Shown: one piece after another, positions 34,161-42,025 of the stretch | Layout: each line of letters opens with the position of its first letter | How positions within the stretch are numbered: the stretch's first letter is position 1 | Source of the DNA: Sphaerisporangium cinnabarinum | Lineage (GTDB): Bacteria > Actinomycetota > Actinomycetes > Actinomycetales > Cellulomonadaceae | Assembly: GCA_003052455.1 (NCBI GenBank) | Contig: QAPD01000045.1 | Coordinates: 105,574 to 169,573, forward strand | Length of the DNA: 64,000 nucleotides | Direction of reading: 5' to 3' | Made by a program: the position numbers and the translations under genes | Notes under the pieces: model-generated | What the model was told of the DNA's origin: nothing | Seen by the model: only the letters and a program-made list of their open reading frames with translations | Database searches by the model: none

Positions 34161-34206
34161 GCGGCCCACGATAGCCCTCGTCGTGACGGAACGCCGCTTG
34201 TCACTC

Positions 34207-34226
34207 GTGGAACAGTCATGTTCCAC
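34207..34226. promoter_or_regulatory. Palindrome upstream of tetR
   Basis: GTGGAACA-GTCA-TGTTCCAC is a perfect 8-4-8 inverted repeat in the tetR/ABC intergenic region, about 35 bp upstream of the tetR -10. Its sequence differs from the GTCAAC palindromes, so it may bind another protein. Confidence 0.6.
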
Positions 34227-34267
34227 TAGGGGCGTCGAGCGCTCCGGTGCGCGACCGCCCGCACCGC

Positions 34268-34311
34268 GTCAACGACAGTTGACACGAGAGAGGATGTCAA
34301 CCATGGTTGAC
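34268..34311 (+). promoter_or_regulatory. ABC-exporter promoter covered by two identical operators
   Basis: GTCAAC-N4-GTTGAC occurs twice (34268-34283 and 34296-34311), 28 bp apart. The first contains the -35 TTGACA (34279-34284). After a 17-nt spacer, the second surrounds a -10-like CATGGT (34302-34307). RNA would start at about 34315. Binding at either site would block polymerase. Confidence 0.75.
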
Positions 34312-34314
34312 GAC

Positions 34315-36153
34315 ATGTCCCCGACCGCTCCCAGCGGCCCCGAGGCTCCGCCGACCCCTCCCGACGGCACGCCCCGCGGCCCGTTCCTCCCACGCCTCGC
34401 CGTGCTGTGGCAGTTCGTCCGCCCGCACCGCCGGACCCTCCTGCTCGGCCTCGTGCTCGGTCTCGGCACGACGGCCGCGACCCTCGCCACGCCGATGGTC
34501 ACCAAGTGGGTGCTCGACACGCTCGGCACGGGGGCGTCGCTGACGCCGGCCGTGCTCACGCTCGTCGGGCTGCTGCTCGTCGGGCTCGTGCTCGGGCTGT
34601 GGCAGTGGATCCTGCTCGGCACGCTCGCCGAGCGCGTCGTGCTCGACGCGCGGTCGTCCATGGTGCGGCGCTTCTTCCGCGCGCGGATCGGCGCGCTCAC
34701 GGGCCGCCCGACGGGCGAGCTCGTCACGCGCGTCACCTCCGACACGGTGCTGCTGCGCGAGGCGGCGTCGTCGAGCCTCGTGAACCTCGTGAACCTGGCG
34801 GTGTCCCTCGTCGGCACGGTCGTGCTCATGGGTGTGCTCGACCTCGTCCTGCTCGGCACGACCCTCGGGGCGATCGTCGTCATCGGCGTCCTCGTCGGCG
34901 CCCTCATGCCCCGCATCGCCAAGGCGCAGGAGAAGGCGCAGGAGTCGCTCGGCAGCCTCGGCGGCACGCTCGAGGGCGGGCTGCGCGCGATCCGCACCAT
35001 CAAGGCCAGCCGCGCCGAGGGGCGCCAGATCGACCGGGTGCTCGACGACGCCCAGGACTCCGCGCGCCACAGCGTGCGGGCCGTGCGGACCGAGGCGGTC
35101 GCCTGGAGCATCGCCGGGGGCGGCATCCAGCTCGCGATCATCGTCATCCTCGCGCTCGGCGCGTGGCGCGTGGACCAGGGTCTGCTGGCCGTGTCGAGCC
35201 TCGTCGCGTTCCTGCTCTACGCGTTCCAGATCGTCGAGCCCGTCACGGGGCTGACGATGAACGTCACGCAGCTCCAGGCCGGGATCGCCGCCGCGGGCCG
35301 GATCCGCGAGGTCCAGGCGATCGAGCCGGAGGAGGACGACGACCCCGCCGCGCGTCGTCCCGCCGGGGTGGGCCCGGCGTCGGGCACGGTGGCTCCCCAC
35401 GACGCGCCGCGGTTGTCGCTGCGCGGCGTCACCGCGCGCTACCTCCCGGGCGGCGAGCCCGTGGTGCGCGACCTCGACCTCGACGTGCCGCCACGCGGCC
35501 AGGTCGCGATCGTCGGCCCGTCCGGGGCGGGCAAGACCACGACCTTCTCGCTCCTGCTGCGCTTCCTCCAGCCCGAGTCGGGGCAGATCCTGCTCGACGG
35601 CGTCCCCTACGACGACCTGACGTTCGACGACGTGCGGCGCCGCTTCGCGTACGTCGAGCAGGAGACCCCCGTCGTGCCGGGGACGATCCGCGAGAACCTG
35701 CGCCTCTCCGACCCCGCCGCGACCGAGGAGGCGATGTGGGCCGCGCTCGCGCAGGTCCGGCTCGAGGCCAAGGTGCGCTCGCTCGCCGACGGCCTCGACA
35801 CGTCGCTCGTCGGGACGACCGTCTCGGGCGGAGAGCGCCAACGCGTCGCCCTCGCGCGCGCCGTCCTGCACGCGCCCGACGTGCTGCTCCTCGACGAGGC
35901 CACCGCCCAGGTCGACGGGCTCACCGAGGCCGCCGTGCACGCCGTCATCGAGGACCTGGCCCGCGACCGCGCCGTCGTGACCATCGCGCACCGCCTGTCC
36001 ACGGTCATCGACGCCGACGTCATCCTCGTCATGGAGGACGGGCGGGTCCGGGCACGGGGCACGCACCCCGAGCTCCTCGCGACCGACGAGCTGTACCGGG
36101 AGCTCGTCGCCGCCCTCCGCATCGCCACCGAGGAATCGCCCGCGCCGCGCTGA
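34315..36153 (+). CDS. ABC exporter, fused permease-ATPase (half transporter)
   Basis: A 612-aa half transporter. The N-terminal membrane domain has six predicted helices (about 20-310). The ATPase carries Walker A GPSGAGKTT (about 401-409), the signature VSGGERQR, Walker B VLLLDEAT and the switch His in TIAHRLS. This is the MsbA/LmrA-type multidrug or lipid exporter class; it works as a homodimer unless a partner lies elsewhere. The start is ATG 34315 from the promoter layout (leaderless). ATG 34303 behind GAGAGG and ATG 34294 are alternatives. It is controlled by the divergent TetR. Confidence 0.93.
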   Translation: MSPTAPSGPEAPPTPPDGTPRGPFLPRLAVLWQFVRPHRRTLLLGLVLGLGTTAATLATPMVTKWVLDTLGTGASLTPAVLTLVGLLLVGLVLGLWQWILLGTLAERVVLDARSSMVRRFFRARIGALTGRPTGELVTRVTSDTVLLREAASSSLVNLVNLAVSLVGTVVLMGVLDLVLLGTTLGAIVVIGVLVGALMPRIAKAQEKAQESLGSLGGTLEGGLRAIRTIKASRAEGRQIDRVLDDAQDSARHSVRAVRTEAVAWSIAGGGIQLAIIVILALGAWRVDQGLLAVSSLVAFLLYAFQIVEPVTGLTMNVTQLQAGIAAAGRIREVQAIEPEEDDDPAARRPAGVGPASGTVAPHDAPRLSLRGVTARYLPGGEPVVRDLDLDVPPRGQVAIVGPSGAGKTTTFSLLLRFLQPESGQILLDGVPYDDLTFDDVRRRFAYVEQETPVVPGTIRENLRLSDPAATEEAMWAALAQVRLEAKVRSLADGLDTSLVGTTVSGGERQRVALARAVLHAPDVLLLDEATAQVDGLTEAAVHAVIEDLARDRAVVTIAHRLSTVIDADVILVMEDGRVRARGTHPELLATDELYRELVAALRIATEESPAPR

Positions 36154-36266
36154 CCCCGGCGCGCGCCGCGGGCTCGGCGTGGGCGATGAGTTCCGCGGCC
36201 CGGGACGGTCGGACGTGTCGGCAGGACGGACGACGGCGGTCGCGCACCGCGGAGGGTGAGGGTGGC

Positions 36267-36866
36267 ATGGGGAACGTGACGTGCGACGTGGCGGTGTCGG
36301 TGGACGGGTACTCCTCGCGCCCCGACCAGACGCAGGAGCACCCGTTCGGCGCGGGCGTGGACCTGCACCGGTGGATGTTCGAGACGGCCGACGAGAACGC
36401 GGCCGAGATCGCCGCGATCGTCGACGCGGGGGCGTTCGTCATGGGCAGGAACATGTTCACGCCCGGGCGAGGAGAGTGGGACCCGGACTGGCGGGGCTGG
36501 TGGGGTCCGGAGCCGCCGTACCACGCGCCGGTGTTCGTGCTCACGCACCACCCGCGCGAGCCGCTCGTCATGGAGGGCGGGACGACGTTCTTCTTCGTCA
36601 CCGACGGCATCGGGTCCGCCGTCGCGCAGGCGCGGGCGGCGGCGGGGGACCGGGACGTCGCCATCGCAGGCGGCGCCGCGACCATCAACCAGGTGATCAC
36701 GGCGGGGCTGCTCGACGAGCTCCGGCTGCACGTCGTGCCCCAGGTCCTCGGCCACGGCGACCGCGTGCTCGACGGCGTCCCGCCCCTCGCGCTGGAGACC
36801 GTCGCCGTCCGCGCGGCGTCCCAGGTCACGCACATGACCTACCGGGTGCGGGGACCGCTCGGCTGA
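36267..36866 (+). CDS. Dihydrofolate-reductase-fold (RibD C-terminal-like) protein
   Basis: A 199-aa single-domain protein with the N-terminal strand CDVAVSVDGYSSRPD, GAFVMGRNMFTPGRGEWDP, a cofactor loop VAIAGGAATINQVITAGLLD, and the closing ELRLHVVPQVLGHGDRVLDG. It belongs to the YyaP/DHFR-like family, which binds NADPH or flavin and is not a RibD. The physiological substrate is unknown. ATG 36267 has a GGAGGG run upstream. Confidence 0.85.
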   Translation: MGNVTCDVAVSVDGYSSRPDQTQEHPFGAGVDLHRWMFETADENAAEIAAIVDAGAFVMGRNMFTPGRGEWDPDWRGWWGPEPPYHAPVFVLTHHPREPLVMEGGTTFFFVTDGIGSAVAQARAAAGDRDVAIAGGAATINQVITAGLLDELRLHVVPQVLGHGDRVLDGVPPLALETVAVRAASQVTHMTYRVRGPLG

Positions 36867-36902
36867 CGCTCGTGGCGAGCGGCTCTCCCGGCGCGCGGGG
36901 CC

Positions 36903-37103
36903 TCAGCCGAGCACGGCGAGCAGGAGCGGCGCGGCGACGACGAGCACGACGACCGACCCCAGCACGAGGACCCGCCGCCACGGGCCGACGTCGTCCGGCG
37001 CCCGGCGGTCACGGGTCCGGTCGGTCCACGACGCGCCGTCGTACCAGCGCTCGCTCCCGGAGCCCGGTGCGTCCGCGTACCACCCCGCCGATGCCTTGCG
37101 CAC
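36903..37103 (-). CDS. Small DUF2510 membrane protein
   Basis: A 66-aa protein with an N-terminal DUF2510 motif (AGWYADAPGSGSERWYDGAS, then WTDRTR) and one C-terminal transmembrane helix (about 44-64, VLVLGSVVVLVVAAPLLLAV). DUF2510 is a small Trp-rich unit common in actinobacterial membrane proteins, with no assigned role. GTG 37103 follows GAGGAGG. The longer frame is unsupported. Confidence 0.8.
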   Translation of the reverse strand: MRKASAGWYADAPGSGSERWYDGASWTDRTRDRRAPDDVGPWRRVLVLGSVVVLVVAAPLLLAVLG

Positions 37104-37233
37104 GTCGCCTCCTCGCGTCCCGGGTCGGTGAGCCCTCGCAGGACATGTGTCGCGGGGCTCCCACCTCTGACACGCAGCAGCGCGTCGGAAGGTTCCACCC
37201 GACCGCGAGGACGTGGCGGAGGTACGGCACACT

Positions 37234-37533
37234 GTGCGCGTGGAGGACACCCCCGAGACACGGAACGGCCCGGAGCTCGACCCCGTCGGGGCCTGGGGAC
37301 TCGCGGTCAGCCTCGTGCTGGGCGGGGTCGCCGCCGTGCTCTCGCTCGCCGCCTACCTGGTCGACCTGCCGACGTGGCTCGTGGGCGTCTGCCTGGGCGC
37401 CGCGGCCCTCGGGGGGATCGCCGCCGCCGTCTTCTCCGCACGCCTGGCGCGCCTCGAGCAGAGGTCGGCCGGGCGTGTCCTGTGGGAGACGGTGACCGCC
37501 CCCGTCCGGTTCGTGCTCGACGTCCTGTTCTAG
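37234..37533 (+). CDS. Small two-helix membrane protein
   Basis: A 99-aa protein with an acidic N-terminus and two transmembrane helices (about 20-44 AVSLVLGGVAAVLSLAAYLV and 49-66 WLVGVCLGAAALGGIAAAVF). An amphipathic tail follows (RVLWETVTAPVRFVLDVLF). The family is not recognised. GTG 37234 is used because GGAGG (37218-37222) is 11 nt upstream; GTG 37213 and GTG 37240 are alternatives. Confidence 0.6.
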   Translation: MRVEDTPETRNGPELDPVGAWGLAVSLVLGGVAAVLSLAAYLVDLPTWLVGVCLGAAALGGIAAAVFSARLARLEQRSAGRVLWETVTAPVRFVLDVLF

Positions 37534-37567
37534 GTCCCTCGGCCCCGAGCCACGACGGCCCCGCGCC

Positions 37568-38461
37568 CTAGAGCCCGGCGACCTGCGCGGCGCCGTCCGT
37601 CGCGATCTGCTCGAACACGCGCTCGTCGGCCGCGAACTGGGTGCCCGGGATGGGCCGGTGGACGACGATCTCCGTGATGCCGACCTCCGCGTAGCCGTGC
37701 GCGGTCTCGACGAACGCGTCGACGGACTCCAGCGCCGGGTCGGGCGTGAACCCCGTGAGCAGGATGCGCTCCACCGACGCCGGGTCGCGCCCGGCGTCAC
37801 GGCACGCGGCGTCGAGCCGCTCGACCTGGTCGCGGACGGCGGCGCGCGACTGCGCGGGGGTCGCGTCGTCCCCGAGCCGGCCGTCGCCCGTCGTCACCCA
37901 CGCCTCGCCGTAGCGCGCGGCCAGCCGCAGCCCGCGCGGGCCGGTCGCGGCGATCGCGAAGGGCACCCGCGGCGACTGGACGGGGCCCGGGATGGTCCGT
38001 GCCTCGTGCGCCCGGTAGTGCCCCTCCTCGTGCGTGACGGCGGGCTCGGTGAGCAGGCGGTCCAGCAGGATCGTGAAGTCGCGCAGCCGGTCGGCGCGCT
38101 CCCGGGCCGACCACGGCTCGCCGCCGAGGACCGTCGCGTCGAAGCCCGTCGTCCCCGCACCGAGGCCGACGGTCATGCGCCCGTCCGACAGGTCGTCGAG
38201 CGTCATGACGTCCTTCGCGAACGTCACCGGCTCGCGGAAGTTGGGCGACGACACGAGCGTGCCCAGCCGCACCCGCTCCGTGACGCCCGCCGCGGCGGCG
38301 AGCGTCGGGACGGCCCCGAACCACGGGCCGTCGCGGAACGACCGCCACGACAGGTGGTCGTACGTGTAGGCGGCGTGGAACCCGAGGTCGTCGGCGGACC
38401 GCCAGACGTCCCGGCCCTCGCGCCACGGGTAGATCGGCAGGATCACGGTGCTCGCGCGCAT
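37568..38461 (-). CDS. LLM-class F420-dependent oxidoreductase
   Basis: A 297-aa luciferase-like TIM-barrel protein. Visible family features are VRLGTLVSSPNFREPVTFAK, MTLDDLSDGRMTVGLGAGTT, PFAIAATGPRGLRLAARYGE and ITEIVVHRP. Most actinobacterial members use F420; the substrate is unknown. ATG 38461 sits 7 nt after a TAGGCT -10 (38474-38469), a leaderless layout. Its -10 overlaps the -10 of the divergent Dabb gene. Confidence 0.88.
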   Translation of the reverse strand: MRASTVILPIYPWREGRDVWRSADDLGFHAAYTYDHLSWRSFRDGPWFGAVPTLAAAAGVTERVRLGTLVSSPNFREPVTFAKDVMTLDDLSDGRMTVGLGAGTTGFDATVLGGEPWSARERADRLRDFTILLDRLLTEPAVTHEEGHYRAHEARTIPGPVQSPRVPFAIAATGPRGLRLAARYGEAWVTTGDGRLGDDATPAQSRAAVRDQVERLDAACRDAGRDPASVERILLTGFTPDPALESVDAFVETAHGYAEVGITEIVVHRPIPGTQFAADERVFEQIATDGAAQVAGL

Positions 38462-38468
38462 GGTCGCC

Positions 38469-38478
38469 AGCCTAGGGT
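38469..38478. promoter_or_regulatory. Overlapping divergent -10 elements
   Basis: The 10-bp AGCCTAGGGT holds TAGGCT on the minus strand (38474-38469) and TAGGGT on the plus strand (38473-38478). Each lies 6-7 nt before the start codon of its gene (ATG 38461 and GTG 38485). The two share two base pairs, so polymerases on the two strands should exclude each other. Confidence 0.7.
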
Positions 38479-38484
38479 GGGGGA

Positions 38485-38784
38485 GTGATCCAGCACACCG
38501 TCGCCTTCCGCCTCGTCCACCCCGTCGGCAGCGCGGAGGAGTCCGAGTTCCTCGGCACCGCCCGCGCGACGCTCACCGGGGTCCCGGGCGTCCGGGACTT
38601 CACCGTCTCGCGCCAGGTGAGCCCGAAGAGCCCGCTGACGTTCCAGTTCTCCATGGTGTTCGACGACGACGCCGCGTACGCCGCGTACGACGCCCACCCC
38701 GACCACCGCCGCTTCGTCGCCGAGCGGTGGGTCCCCGAGGTCGCGGAGTTCCAGGAGCTCGACCTCGTCCCTCTGGCGGACTGA
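38485..38784 (+). CDS. Dabb-domain (stress-responsive A/B barrel) protein
   Basis: A 99-aa dimeric alpha/beta-barrel domain: IQHTVAFRLVHPVGSAEESE, VPGVRDFTVSRQVSPKSPL, FQFSMVFDDDAAYAAYDAHP and HRRFVAERWVPEV. Relatives are small stress-linked proteins or dimerisation barrels; no catalytic residue can be named. GTG 38485 follows TAGGGT by 6 nt (leaderless). It is divergent from one LLM gene and upstream of another. Confidence 0.88.
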   Translation: MIQHTVAFRLVHPVGSAEESEFLGTARATLTGVPGVRDFTVSRQVSPKSPLTFQFSMVFDDDAAYAAYDAHPDHRRFVAERWVPEVAEFQELDLVPLAD

Positions 38785-38802
38785 CCGCACCGCCCGGCCG
38801 CC

Positions 38803-38869
38803 GAGGTAGGACGCGCGGTCGCGAGGTAGGACGCGCGGAGCTCTACCTCGCGGCCGGACCTTCTACCTC
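38803..38869. repeat. Four-box GAGGTAG/CTACCTC repeat with 20-bp phase
   Basis: GAGGTAG begins at 38803 and 38823, and CTACCTC begins at 38843 and 38863. All four boxes are exactly 20 bp apart and the array is symmetric about 38836. The first two boxes sit in a longer direct repeat, CGAGGTAGGACGCGCGG (38802-38818, 38822-38838). It lies after the Dabb gene and before the second LLM gene. Confidence 0.75.
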
Positions 38870-38923
38870 ACGGGGGGCCGGCGCGTGGGCGGGGGCGGGG
38901 GCGCGGTGTGGCAGGGTGACGGC

Positions 38924-39856
38924 ATGACCCAGATCGACCTGCGCATCTTCACCGAGCCCCAGCAGGGCGCGTCGTACGACGACCTCCTCGCTGTCGCGAA
39001 GGCCACCGAGGACCTCGGTTTCGACGCCTTCTTCCGCTCCGACCACTATCTCGTCATGGGCGACGGCGACGGGCTGCCCGGCCCGACCGACGCCTGGACG
39101 ACGCTCGCCGGCCTCGCCCGCGAGACGAGCCGCATCCGGCTCGGCACGCTCGTGTCGTCGGCGACGTTCCGCCACCCCGGCGTGCTGGCGATCCAGGTCG
39201 CGCAGGTCGACCAGATGTCGGGCGGCCGCGTCGAGCTCGGCCTCGGTGCGGGCTGGTACGCGCGCGAGCACGAGGCGTACGGCATCCCGTTCCCGGAGAA
39301 GCGGTTCGGGATCCTCGAGGAGCAGCTCGCGGTGATCACCGGGCTGTGGGAGACGCCGGTCGGCGAGACGTTCTCGTTCAGCGGCGAGCACTACACGCTC
39401 ACGGACTCCCCGGCCCTGCCGAAGCCCGCACAGGGGCGCGTCCCGGTGATCGTCGGCGGCCACGGGCCCCGGCGCACCCCGGCGCTCGCGGCCCGGTACG
39501 CGAGCGAGTTCAACGCGGCGTTCCCCGACCCGGGGGTCCTGCCCGACCGGTTCGAGAACGTGCGCGCCGCGTGCCTCGACGCCGACCGCGACCCCGACTC
39601 GCTCGTGTACTCGGCGGCGTTCGTCGTCGCGGTGGGCAAGGACGAGGCGGAGTTCCGTCGTCGGGCCGACGCGATCGGGCGCGAGCCCGACGAGGTGCGC
39701 CGCAACGGCCTGGCCGGCACGGTCGGCGAGGTCGCGGACAAGATCGCGGCCGCCGCGGAGCAGGGCGCGACGCGCTTCTACCTCCAGGTGCTCGACCTGC
39801 ACGATCTCGACCACCTGGAGCTCATCGCGAGCGAGGTCGTGCCCCAGCTGCCGTGA
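38924..39856 (+). CDS. LLM-class F420-dependent oxidoreductase (second copy)
   Basis: A 310-aa luciferase-like protein: IDLRIFTEPQQGASYDDLLA, FFRSDHYLVMG, RIRLGTLVSSATFRHPGVLA, QMSGGRVELGLGAGWYAREH, and PVIVGGHGPRRTPALAARYA. It resembles the TIGR03560-type F420 branch. Substrate unknown. ATG 38924 is preceded by CAGGGT at 6 nt, a weaker form of the leaderless pattern. It is related to, but clearly distinct from, the minus-strand LLM protein at 37568-38461. Confidence 0.9.
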   Translation: MTQIDLRIFTEPQQGASYDDLLAVAKATEDLGFDAFFRSDHYLVMGDGDGLPGPTDAWTTLAGLARETSRIRLGTLVSSATFRHPGVLAIQVAQVDQMSGGRVELGLGAGWYAREHEAYGIPFPEKRFGILEEQLAVITGLWETPVGETFSFSGEHYTLTDSPALPKPAQGRVPVIVGGHGPRRTPALAARYASEFNAAFPDPGVLPDRFENVRAACLDADRDPDSLVYSAAFVVAVGKDEAEFRRRADAIGREPDEVRRNGLAGTVGEVADKIAAAAEQGATRFYLQVLDLHDLDHLELIASEVVPQLP

Positions 39857-39904
39857 CGTCCGCGTCCGGGGCGCCCGGGAAACACCGCCGTGACGTCGGG
39901 CCAC

Positions 39905-39926
39905 TACCCTGCACCGGGGGTTTTTT
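39905..39926 (+). promoter_or_regulatory. Predicted start region of the uracil permease transcript
   Basis: TACCCT (39905-39910) fits a -10 and would start RNA at about 39916-39918, inside GGGGG followed by TTTTTT (39916-39926). The -35 is weak. A G/U homopolymer at the very 5' end suggests nucleotide-sensitive initiation. Confidence 0.45.
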
Positions 39927-39953
39927 CACACGGGCTTCACGGACGGGAGAGAC

Positions 39954-41288
39954 ATGAGCGCCATCGGGTGGCGGTTGCACGGCAACGGGAAGACGGTCCG
40001 ACCAGGGGACGTCGTCGATCCGGACGAGCGTCTGACCTGGCCGCGGACCATCGGGATCGGGATGCAGCACGTCGTCGCCATGTTCGGCGCGACGTTCCTC
40101 GTGCCGCTCCTCACGGGCTTCTCGCCCGCGACGACGCTGTTCTTCTCCGCGGTCGGCACGGTCGGGTTCCTGCTGATCACGCGAAACCGCCTCCCGAGCT
40201 ACCTCGGGTCGAGCTTCGCGTTCATCGCGCCGATCGGGGCCGCGACGGCGTCGCAGGGCCAGTCGGTCGCGGTCGGCGGGATCCTCGTCACGGGCCTCGT
40301 GCTCGCCGCCGTCGGGCTCGTGGTCCACGTGGCGGGCGCGCGGTGGATCGACGTCGTCATGCCGCCGATCGTCACCGGCACGATCGTCGCGCTCATCGGG
40401 CTCAACCTCGCCCCGGCCGCGTGGGGCAACTTCCAGCAGGCGCCGGTCACGGCCGTCGTCACGCTCGCCGCGATCATCCTCGTGAGCGTCCTGTTCAAGG
40501 GGATCCTCGGGCGGCTGTCGATCCTCGTCGGCGTGGTCGTCGGTTACGTCGTGGCCGTGGTCCAGGGCGAGGTGTCGTTCGACGCGGTGCGGAAGGCTGC
40601 CTGGCTCGGGCTCCCCGAGTTCGTCACGCCGACGTTCGACGTCGCCGTGCTCGGCCTGTTCGTCCCGGTCGTGCTGGTGCTCATCGCGGAGAACGTCGGG
40701 CACGTGAAGTCGGTCGCCGCGATGACGGGCAAGAACCTCGACGACCTCACCGGCCGCGCGCTCTTCGCGGACGGCCTCGCGACGACGTTCGCGGGCATCG
40801 GCGGCGGGTCGGGCACGACGACCTACGCCGAGAACATCGGCGTCATGGCCGCGACGCGCGTCTACTCGACCGCGGCGTACTGGGTCGCGGCGGCGACCGC
40901 GCTGGTGCTCTCCCTGTCGCCGAAGTTCGGTGCGCTCATCGCGACGATCCCGGTCGGCGTCCTGGGCGGTGCGGCGACGATGCTCTACGGCATGATCGGC
41001 ATCCTGGGCGCACGCATCTGGGTGCAGAACAAGGTCGACTTCTCCGACCCGGTCAACCTCACGACCGCGGCCGTGCCGCTCGTCGTCGGCATCGCCAACT
41101 TCACGTGGGCCGTGGGCGACCTGACCTTCGAGGGGATTGCGCTCGGCACGGCTGCGGCGCTCGTGATCTACCACGTGATGCGGAACCTCTCGCGGTGGCG
41201 CGGCACGACCCAGGAGCCTGCCAGCCCGGCGTCGGCCCCCGGAGGCGACGAGCCCGCCGTCCACGAGGCGGTCGAGGACGCCCGCTGA
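39954..41288 (+). CDS. uraA: Uracil/xanthine permease (NCS2 family)
   Basis: A 444-aa polytopic transporter of nucleobases, proton-coupled in characterised relatives. NCS2 features: QHVVAMFGATFLVPLLTGFS near the start, LPSYLGSSFAFIAPI, PPIVTGTIVALIGLNLAPAA, the signature VLVLIAENVGHVKSVAAMTG, and GIGGGSGTTTYAENIGVMAA with the conserved Glu. Uracil is the likely substrate by closeness to UraA/PyrP. ATG 39954 follows GGGAGAG. A C-terminal hydrophilic tail ends the protein before a strong terminator. Confidence 0.93.
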   Translation: MSAIGWRLHGNGKTVRPGDVVDPDERLTWPRTIGIGMQHVVAMFGATFLVPLLTGFSPATTLFFSAVGTVGFLLITRNRLPSYLGSSFAFIAPIGAATASQGQSVAVGGILVTGLVLAAVGLVVHVAGARWIDVVMPPIVTGTIVALIGLNLAPAAWGNFQQAPVTAVVTLAAIILVSVLFKGILGRLSILVGVVVGYVVAVVQGEVSFDAVRKAAWLGLPEFVTPTFDVAVLGLFVPVVLVLIAENVGHVKSVAAMTGKNLDDLTGRALFADGLATTFAGIGGGSGTTTYAENIGVMAATRVYSTAAYWVAAATALVLSLSPKFGALIATIPVGVLGGAATMLYGMIGILGARIWVQNKVDFSDPVNLTTAAVPLVVGIANFTWAVGDLTFEGIALGTAAALVIYHVMRNLSRWRGTTQEPASPASAPGGDEPAVHEAVEDAR

Positions 41289-41330
41289 CGCGACGCGCGT
41301 GCGCGGCCTCCGCGGAGGCTCCACGGAGAC

Positions 41331-41364
41331 GACGGCCCGGCGGGCACCAGCCCGCCGGGCCGTC
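41331..41364. terminator. Hairpin terminator between uraA and GNAT genes
   Basis: A perfect 14-bp stem (41331-41344 with 41351-41364, GACGGCCCGGCGGG and complement) with a 6-nt loop lies between convergent genes. It probably acts in both directions. Confidence 0.85.
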
Positions 41365-41366
41365 AG

Positions 41367-41975
41367 CTAGAGGCGCAGGCCGAGGACGAGGCCCTCGGCG
41401 ACGTCGAGCCGGGTGAAACCGAGGTGCTCGTAGAAGCCGATCGCGGACGCGTTGTCCTCCGCCACGCCGAGGTGCACCCCGGGCGACCCGGCGGCGCGCA
41501 GGGCGTCGAAGAGCACCTCCATGAGGCGGCGACCGTTCCCGCCGCCCTGGGCCGACGGCAGCAGGTCGACGTGCAGGTGCGACGGGTAGTCGCCGAGCAC
41601 GGACGGGTCGGTGCGGTGCGGGCGGTGGATCTGCTCGACGAGCGCCTCGTCGCGCGACCCCGCGGGGAAGCTCCCGAGCGGGTAGCGCGCCCGCAGCGGC
41701 GGCCACCACTCCCGCTCGCACCGGTCCTCGAACGCGGCGGTGTCGCGGGCGCCGAGCACGTAGCCGGCCACGACGCCGTCGGCCTCGACGACGGACGCCA
41801 GCTGCGGCTCGAGCGCGAGGTACGCGCCGAGGTAGACCTCGCCGAGCAGGCGCGGGTCGGTGTAGAGCCCGCTCGCGTCGGCGCCGGACGCACCGGTCCG
41901 CAGGCAGATCTCGTACAGGCGGTCGACCTCGGCGGGGTCGGTGGTCCGGGCGGGCCGGAGGGGCAGGGTGCTCAT
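41367..41975 (-). CDS. GNAT-family N-acetyltransferase
   Basis: A 202-aa acetyltransferase: LRPARTTDPAEVDRLYEICL, SVVEADGVVAGYVLGARDTA, then HLHVDLLPSAQGGGNGRRLM (acetyl-CoA loop, Q/GxGxGxR type) and VHLGVAEDNASAIGFYEHLG. The layout resembles OGA-type bacterial GNAT proteins with an extended insert (EREWWPPLRARYP). The acceptor is unknown. ATG 41975 (MSTLPLRP) is the natural start; the upstream 37 codons lack support. Confidence 0.9.
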   Translation of the reverse strand: MSTLPLRPARTTDPAEVDRLYEICLRTGASGADASGLYTDPRLLGEVYLGAYLALEPQLASVVEADGVVAGYVLGARDTAAFEDRCEREWWPPLRARYPLGSFPAGSRDEALVEQIHRPHRTDPSVLGDYPSHLHVDLLPSAQGGGNGRRLMEVLFDALRAAGSPGVHLGVAEDNASAIGFYEHLGFTRLDVAEGLVLGLRL

Positions 41976-42025
41976 GGGTACCGTTCGGCGGTCAGGAGGT
42001 CCGGCGGGCGCCGGGCCGGGACGTG

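Noticed and set aside
39890..39910. GTGACG as the -35 partner of TACCCT before the uracil permease
   Set aside because: The spacing is only 9 nt, too short for a sigma-70-type promoter. The -35 is therefore reported as weak.
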